Positions 59,576 through 64,000 of a DNA stretch of 64,000 bases are shown one piece after another. The notes under the pieces are model-generated. The model searched no databases. It was given only the letters and a program-made list of their open reading frames with translations, and was not told the DNA's origin. Both the position numbers and the translations under genes were made by a program. The stretch is taken from NCBI GenBank assembly GCA_902825775.1, contig CADECF010000003.1, forward strand, positions 281,553 through 345,552. The letters run 5' to 3'. The stretch is from an uncultured Lysobacteraceae bacterium (GTDB lineage Bacteria > Pseudomonadota > Gammaproteobacteria > Xanthomonadales > Xanthomonadaceae). Numbering within the stretch: the first letter of the stretch is position 1; every line of letters begins with the position of its first letter.

Positions 59576-59657
59576 TGTCATCCCGAACGAAGTAGGGATC
59601 TGCTGGCCGAGCCACGCTATCGCCCGAAGTAGATCCCTCACTCCGTTCGGGATGACA
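59576..59657. repeat. family E inverted repeat between ald and ftsK
   Basis: TGTCATCCCGAACGAAGTAG plus GGATCTGC, and AGATCCCTCACTCCGTTC plus GGGATGACA. Confidence 0.85.
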
Positions 59658-59752
59658 GGCGGGGTTCGGGATGCAACGTAAATGCTAGTGTTAGATCAGT
59701 TTTGACAGTAAGATCAACCCATTAGGGGATTTTCTTCAGGTAATCACGCACG

Positions 59753-62116
59753 GTGGCACGCCCGCTCTCGGAACGTCAGAAGAAACAGCGCAATGCCGCT
59801 GCCGCCGCTCCGCCACCGGCGGCGCCGAATCCGCGTCGCCAGCGTTTGTTGCGCGATATCGCGCTGATCCTGATCGCGCCGGTGCTGCTGTACATGCTGG
59901 CCAGCCTCTTCACTTTTTCGCCCAACGATCCCAGCTGGTCGCATTCGGGCAGCGTGACCGCGCCGCTGCACAACATGGGCGGCCGCGTCGGTGCCTGGCT
60001 GGCCGACATGCTGATCTACATCTGCGGCTACGTGGCCTTCCTGCTGCCGATCATGCTCGGCATCGTGGCCTGGATCGCATTGTTCGGAATGGATACCGAC
60101 GGCGATGGCGATGCCGACCTCGGCCCCGCGTTGCGGCTGGTGGGCATCGTCGGCTTCCTGGTGTCGGCCGCGGGCCTGCTGTACCTGCGCATCGGCACGG
60201 TGGCCGATTTCACCGCAGGCGGGGGCGGCATCCTCGGGCAGCTGGTCGGCCGCTCGCTCGCACGTGGCTTCGGTGTGATGGGCAGCAACCTGTTCCTGAT
60301 CGCGCTGCTGCTGGTGTCGATCACGCTGGCGACCGGCCTGTCCTGGCTGGCGGTGATGGATCGCCTGGGCAAATGGGCGCTGGCGTTGCCGGGCCTGTTC
60401 CGCCGCGGCACGCAGCAGGCCGCCGAATGGCAGGAAGCGCGCGCTTTCCGCGAAGAACGCGAAGAATCCCGCAAGGTCGAAACCGAACTGCGCGCCAAGC
60501 GCGCGCCGGTGAAAATCGAACCGCCCGCGCCGGCTCAGGTGGAGAAGAGCGACCGCGCCAAACGCGAGCAGCAGATCCCGCTGTTCCACGTCGGCGACGG
60601 TTCCGGCATTCCGCCGCTGGCGCTGCTCGACGATCCCAAACCGCAGCAGAAAGGCTACAGCGAGGAAACGCTGGAGACGCTGTCGCGCCAGATCGAATTC
60701 AAGCTGCGCGATTTCCGCATCGAAGCTCAAGTCGTCGGTGCTTATCCGGGACCGGTGATCACGCGCTTCGAGCTGGAACCGGCGCCGGGCATCAAGGTCA
60801 GCCAGATCAGCTCGCTGGACAAGGACATCGCCCGCGGCCTGTCGGTGAAATCGGTACGCGTGGTCGACGTGATTCCCGGCAAATCGGTGGTCGGCCTGGA
60901 AACGCCGAATACGCATCGCGAGATGATCTATCTCAGCGAATTGCTGCGTTCGAAGGAATACGACAAATCCGGCAGCCACCTGACGTTGGCGCTGGGCAAG
61001 GACATCGCCGGCCGGCCGCTGGTCGCGGACCTGGCGCGCATGCCGCACCTGCTGGTGGCGGGTACCACCGGTTCGGGTAAATCCGTCGCGGTCAACGCGA
61101 TGGTGCTGAGCCTGCTGTACAAAGCCGGCCCGCAGGATCTGCGGATGCTGATGATCGACCCGAAGATGCTCGAATTGTCCGTGTATCAGGGCATTCCGCA
61201 TCTGCTGGCGCCGGTCGTCACCGACATGAAGGAAGCCGCCAACGGCCTGCGCTGGTGCGTGGCGGAAATGGAACGCCGCTACAAGCTGATGAGCATGGTC
61301 GGCGTGCGCAACCTGGCCGGTTTCAACAAAAAGGTGAAGGACGCGCAGGACGCGGGACAGCCGTTGATGGATCCGCTGTTTAAGCCGAACCCGGAACTGG
61401 GCGAAGCGCCGCGCCAGTTGGAAACGCTGCCGTTCATCGTCATCTTCATCGACGAATTCGCCGACATGATGATGATCGTCGGCAAGAAGGTCGAAGAGCT
61501 GATCGCACGGTTGGCGCAGAAGGCGCGCGCCGCCGGCATCCATCTAATTTTGGCGACGCAGCGGCCGTCGGTGGACGTCATCACCGGTTTGATCAAGGCG
61601 AATATTCCGACCCGCATCGCGTTCCAGGTGTCGAGCAAGATCGACTCGCGCACGATCCTGGATCAATCCGGCGCCGAGACTTTGCTCGGCCACGGCGACA
61701 TGCTTTACCTGCCGCCCGGCACGGCGATGCCCGAGCGCGTGCACGGCGCCTTCGTCAGCGACGAGGAAGTGCACCGGGTGGTCGAGCACCTCAAGCAGAG
61801 CAGCAGCGGCCCGGATTACATCGAAGGCGTGCTGGAAGAAGTGCAGTCGATGGGCGAGGGCCTGGTCGTCGGCGCCACCGGCCTGCCCGAAAGTACGGCA
61901 GGTGCAGGGGACGAGAGCGATCCGCTGTACGACGAAGCGGTGCGGATCGTCACCGAAACCCGCCGCGCCTCGATCTCCGGCGTCCAGCGCCGGCTGAAGA
62001 TCGGCTACAACCGCGCCGCCCGCCTGGTGGAGGCCATGGAGGCCGCCGGGGTAGTCACCCCGCCCGAACACAACGGCGACCGCAGCGTGCTGGCACCGCC
62101 GCCGCCGAAGGGCTAA
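59753..62116 (+). CDS. ftsK: DNA translocase FtsK
   Basis: The 787-aa protein begins at GTG 59753 and has four N-terminal membrane helices (about residues 35-210). A short charged linker leads to the RecA-like motor ([23 protein letters not shown] Walker [15 protein letters not shown] Walker B) and the gamma winged-helix ([27 protein letters not shown]) that reads KOPS. It couples chromosome dimer resolution to division. A TTGACA lies at 59702-59707. Confidence 0.96.
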   Translation: MARPLSERQKKQRNAAAAAPPPAAPNPRRQRLLRDIALILIAPVLLYMLASLFTFSPNDPSWSHSGSVTAPLHNMGGRVGAWLADMLIYICGYVAFLLPIMLGIVAWIALFGMDTDGDGDADLGPALRLVGIVGFLVSAAGLLYLRIGTVADFTAGGGGILGQLVGRSLARGFGVMGSNLFLIALLLVSITLATGLSWLAVMDRLGKWALALPGLFRRGTQQAAEWQEARAFREEREESRKVETELRAKRAPVKIEPPAPAQVEKSDRAKREQQIPLFHVGDGSGIPPLALLDDPKPQQKGYSEETLETLSRQIEFKLRDFRIEAQVVGAYPGPVITRFELEPAPGIKVSQISSLDKDIARGLSVKSVRVVDVIPGKSVVGLETPNTHREMIYLSELLRSKEYDKSGSHLTLALGKDIAGRPLVADLARMPHLLVAGTTGSGKSVAVNAMVLSLLYKAGPQDLRMLMIDPKMLELSVYQGIPHLLAPVVTDMKEAANGLRWCVAEMERRYKLMSMVGVRNLAGFNKKVKDAQDAGQPLMDPLFKPNPELGEAPRQLETLPFIVIFIDEFADMMMIVGKKVEELIARLAQKARAAGIHLILATQRPSVDVITGLIKANIPTRIAFQVSSKIDSRTILDQSGAETLLGHGDMLYLPPGTAMPERVHGAFVSDEEVHRVVEHLKQSSSGPDYIEGVLEEVQSMGEGLVVGATGLPESTAGAGDESDPLYDEAVRIVTETRRASISGVQRRLKIGYNRAARLVEAMEAAGVVTPPEHNGDRSVLAPPPPKG

Positions 62117-62154
62117 GCTCGCGGCGGGGGAGTGTGCGGCACTGGGGAAAACTC

Positions 62155-62814
62155 ATGTACGGCAGTCGATGGCTACCAGCCGTTCTGGTCGCGCTCGCGA
62201 CCTCCGTTGTCATGCCCGATGCGCAGGCGCAGACCTGGCTGCGCTGGAGCAAGGCTACGCCGGTGAAGGATCCGGCCAAGGAATCCGCTGCCGCCAAACG
62301 CCAGGCGACGATCGTGCCCACCGTGGCTTCGATCGAAAGCCGACGTACGACGCCGATCGTCGCGCCTGCCGTCGAGCCGACACCCGAACCGAAGCAGGCG
62401 CCGGTGCGGCGTGGGCCGTCCATCACGATCATCGAAGAAAAGCGCGCCGAGGAAAAACGGGGCGAAGAAAAGCGGCCCGCTCCGCCAGTCGTGGCCAGCG
62501 TTACGCCGCCCGCACCGAGCCTGCCGCCGCCGGTTGCGCCGCCTACGCCGCCCAGTTCGCCGCCGGTGCCGGTATTCGAAGCGCAGCGCGAGCCGGCCGT
62601 CGCAACGCCCGCGGTGCTGGAGGACGTCGCCGTGCAATCCGCCCCGCTGGTGGCGGCATCTGAAACGGCCGCAGCGCCGCCCAAAACCTGCAGCGATTGC
62701 CCGAGCCGCGAAGAGCTGGGCGCCATTTCAGCCGCGCCTGCGGCCGGCGATGCCGCCCCCGAAGACCAGAAATTGCAATCCGAGCTAAAGCGCAGGCTGC
62801 TGCTGGGGCAGTGA
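62155..62814 (+). CDS. Pro/Ala-rich exported protein, unknown
   Basis: The 219-aa precursor starts at ATG 62155 with GGGGAAAA upstream. A signal peptide (LPAVLVALATSVVMPDAQAQ) is followed by low-complexity Pro, Ala and charged stretches (EEKRAEEKRGEEKRP, PSLPPPVAPPTPPSSPPVP) and a Cys pair (KTCSDCPS). It is likely periplasmic and partly disordered. It lies between ftsK and lolA. No family recognised. Confidence 0.65.
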   Translation: MYGSRWLPAVLVALATSVVMPDAQAQTWLRWSKATPVKDPAKESAAAKRQATIVPTVASIESRRTTPIVAPAVEPTPEPKQAPVRRGPSITIIEEKRAEEKRGEEKRPAPPVVASVTPPAPSLPPPVAPPTPPSSPPVPVFEAQREPAVATPAVLEDVAVQSAPLVAASETAAAPPKTCSDCPSREELGAISAAPAAGDAAPEDQKLQSELKRRLLLGQ

Positions 62815-62878
62815 GAAGGCGCTATTCAGCTGGACGCTTGCAGACTTCCGGCATCGTTTTTTCAGGAAGCGCTTACCC

Positions 62879-63502
62879 ATGAAACGCGTCCGGTTTTTCG
62901 CGGCCTTCGCCGCGGCCTTGTTTTCGCTCGCTGCGATGGCGGCTGCGCGCGACGATCTGACCGCCTTCACCCGCGGCCTGAAGGGCCTCGACGGCCAGTT
63001 CGTGCAGAAGGTGTACGACGCCAACGGCAAGCTGAAGGAATCCACCAGCGGTCGCGTGGCCATGTCGGCGCCGCGGCAATTCCGCTGGGAATACCTCAAG
63101 CCGCATCCGCAGCTGATCGTCGCCGACGGCAAAAAAGTCTGGGTCTACGATCCCGATCTGCAACAAGTCACGGTGCGTCCGCAGGGCGTCGAAGAGCAGA
63201 ACAGTCCGCTCGCCGCATTGATCGATACCAGCAAGCTCGACAAGGATTTCGCGATCAAGGAAGCCGGCAGCGAAGGCGGACTCGAATGGCTGCTGCTGAC
63301 GCCGCGCAACCGGGATCAGGCCAGTTTCGAATCGGCCAAGCTCGGCTTCGGGCCGGGCGGCCTCGCGCAGATGCAGGTGATCGACGCCGTCGGCCAACGC
63401 ACCGAAATCGCCTTCAGCGGCTGGAAGCGCAATCCTGGGTTCGCCAAGGATACGTTCGCCTATACGCCGCCGGCTGGCGTGGATGTGATCGGAGAGAACT
63501 GA
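62879..63502 (+). CDS. lolA: outer-membrane lipoprotein carrier protein LolA
   Basis: The 207-aa precursor has a signal peptide (FFAAFAAALFSLAAMAAA), then GLDGQFVQKVYDANGKLKESTSGRVAMSAPRQFRWEYLKPHPQLIVADGKKVWVYDPDLQQVTV, the LolA pattern. AGGAAG lies 9-14 nt before the ATG. It carries lipoproteins across the periplasm from LolCDE to LolB. The ftsK-lolA-rarA order is conserved in gammaproteobacteria. Confidence 0.96.
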   Translation: MKRVRFFAAFAAALFSLAAMAAARDDLTAFTRGLKGLDGQFVQKVYDANGKLKESTSGRVAMSAPRQFRWEYLKPHPQLIVADGKKVWVYDPDLQQVTVRPQGVEEQNSPLAALIDTSKLDKDFAIKEAGSEGGLEWLLLTPRNRDQASFESAKLGFGPGGLAQMQVIDAVGQRTEIAFSGWKRNPGFAKDTFAYTPPAGVDVIGEN

Positions 63503-63513
63503 GCCGTCTATTT

Positions 63514-63594
63514 TTGTGGGAGCGGCTTTAGCCGCGAGCTTTTTGCTGATCCCGTCATCTGCGAAGAGCTCGCGGCTAAAGCCGCTCCCACGAA
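63514..63594. repeat. family A inverted repeat between lolA and rarA
   Basis: TTGTGGGAGCGGCTTTAGCC and complement ending GCTCCCACGAA. It shares the TTTAGCC variant with the copy near 43.7 kb. Confidence 0.85.
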
Positions 63595-63613
63595 GAGCGA
63601 ACAGGGTCGGCGC

Positions 63614-63619
63614 TAGAAT
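63614..63619 (+). promoter_or_regulatory. -10 TAGAAT exactly 6 nt before rarA GTG
   Basis: TAGAAT, GCCCTC, GTG. There is no Shine-Dalgarno sequence. It matches the layout before the LytTR gene. Confidence 0.45.
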
Positions 63620-63625
63620 GCCCTC

Positions 63626-64000
63626 GTGGCCAAATCCAAACCCCGCCTGAGCGATTCCCCGGACCTGCTCAGCGTCGACCGCGACGCTCTGCGCCCGCTC
63701 GCCGAGCGCATGCGCCCGCAGACGCTGGACGAAATGGTCGGCCAACGACGTCTGCTCGCGCCGGGCTCGGCCTTGCGCAGTTCGATCGAATCGGGTCACG
63801 TCCACTCGATGGTGTTGTGGGGCCCGCCCGGCTGCGGCAAGACCACGCTCGCGCTGCTGCTGGCCAAATATTCCGACGCCGAATTCAAAGCGATTTCCGC
63901 CGTGCTGTCCGGCTTGCCGGAAGTGCGCCAAGTGCTGGCCGAGGCCGGGCATCGTTTCGACGAAGGCCGCCGCACGGTGTTGTTCGTCGACGAGGTGCAT
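63626..64000 (+). CDS. rarA: replication-associated recombination protein RarA (MgsA), N-terminal part
   Basis: GTG 63626 opens a frame that runs off the window; 125 codons are visible. The product reads PLAERMRPQTLDEMVGQRRLLAPGSALRSSI, Walker A LWGPPGCGKTTLALLLA, KAISAVLSGLPEVRQVL and Walker B TVLFVDEVH, as in RarA/WRNIP1 AAA+ ATPases that act at stalled replication forks. The out-of-frame ATG at 63618 is not used. Confidence 0.93.
   Translation, partial: MAKSKPRLSDSPDLLSVDRDALRPLAERMRPQTLDEMVGQRRLLAPGSALRSSIESGHVHSMVLWGPPGCGKTTLALLLAKYSDAEFKAISAVLSGLPEVRQVLAEAGHRFDEGRRTVLFVDEVH

Overview
The window is GC-rich chromosomal DNA from a member of the Xanthomonadaceae (Lysobacter-like Gammaproteobacterium). 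The evidence is the gene content and order: a complete rpf (regulation of pathogenicity factors / diffusible signal factor, DSF) region laid out as in Xanthomonas, the bamE-fur-recN and hrcA-grpE-dnaK-dnaJ blocks, and several families of REP-like inverted repeats in intergenic gaps. No prophage, insertion sequence, CRISPR array, rRNA or tRNA was seen. The only classical RNA gene is tmRNA.

Layout. 1-5 kb: a DUF4136-like protein, a GNAT-like protein, a UvrA paralogue, a small membrane protein and a VOC/AraC pair. 5-9 kb: ssrA (tmRNA), a CHASE-PAS histidine kinase, smpB, ratA and rnfH, so both trans-translation genes lie within 3.4 kb. 9-14 kb: bamE, fur, recN, an ankyrin protein and a DUF2269 membrane protein. 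13.3-18.8 kb: the heat-shock block hrcA, grpE, dnaK, a truncated globin and dnaJ. 19-27 kb: dctA, dapB, carA, a DUF6973-like gene, carB and greA. 27-46.6 kb: the rpf region (rpfE, recJ, acyltransferase, LytTR rpfD, prfB with its programmed frameshift, lysS, rpfG, rpfC, rpfF, a PF10118-type protein, rpfB, a lipoprotein, aconitase rpfA/acnA). 46.8-57 kb: hflD-mnmA-nudix, clpS-clpA, a lower-GC accessory patch with small secreted proteins, an Asp/Glu racemase, a DUF4124 protein, infA, aat, a FemAB-like GNAT and a PIN-like protein. 57-64 kb: trxB, ald, ftsK, a Pro-rich secreted protein, lolA and rarA, which is the enterobacterial trxB-lrp-ftsK-lolA-rarA order with ald in the lrp position.

How the genes work together. 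RpfB and RpfF make or turn over DSF. RpfC senses it and relays phosphate to RpfG, an HD-GYP c-di-GMP phosphodiesterase. tmRNA and SmpB rescue stalled ribosomes. ClpS, ClpA and Aat are three parts of the N-end rule pathway. HrcA, GrpE, DnaK and DnaJ form the chaperone system, with a sigma-32-type promoter visible before dnaK.

The most unusual observations are: (1) a repeated pattern in which a -10-like hexamer sits exactly 6 nt (once 7 nt) before the start codon of at least nine genes, suggesting leaderless mRNAs; (2) a small secreted-protein locus after clpA in which a 39-aa signal/anchor ORF is followed, in the same frame after one amber codon, by a seven-cysteine peptide; (3) REP-like inverted repeats nested inside one another and contributing stop codons to dapB and recJ; (4) a PF10118-type gene between rpfB and rpfF; (5) a C-rich-loop structured segment between rpfC and rpfF.
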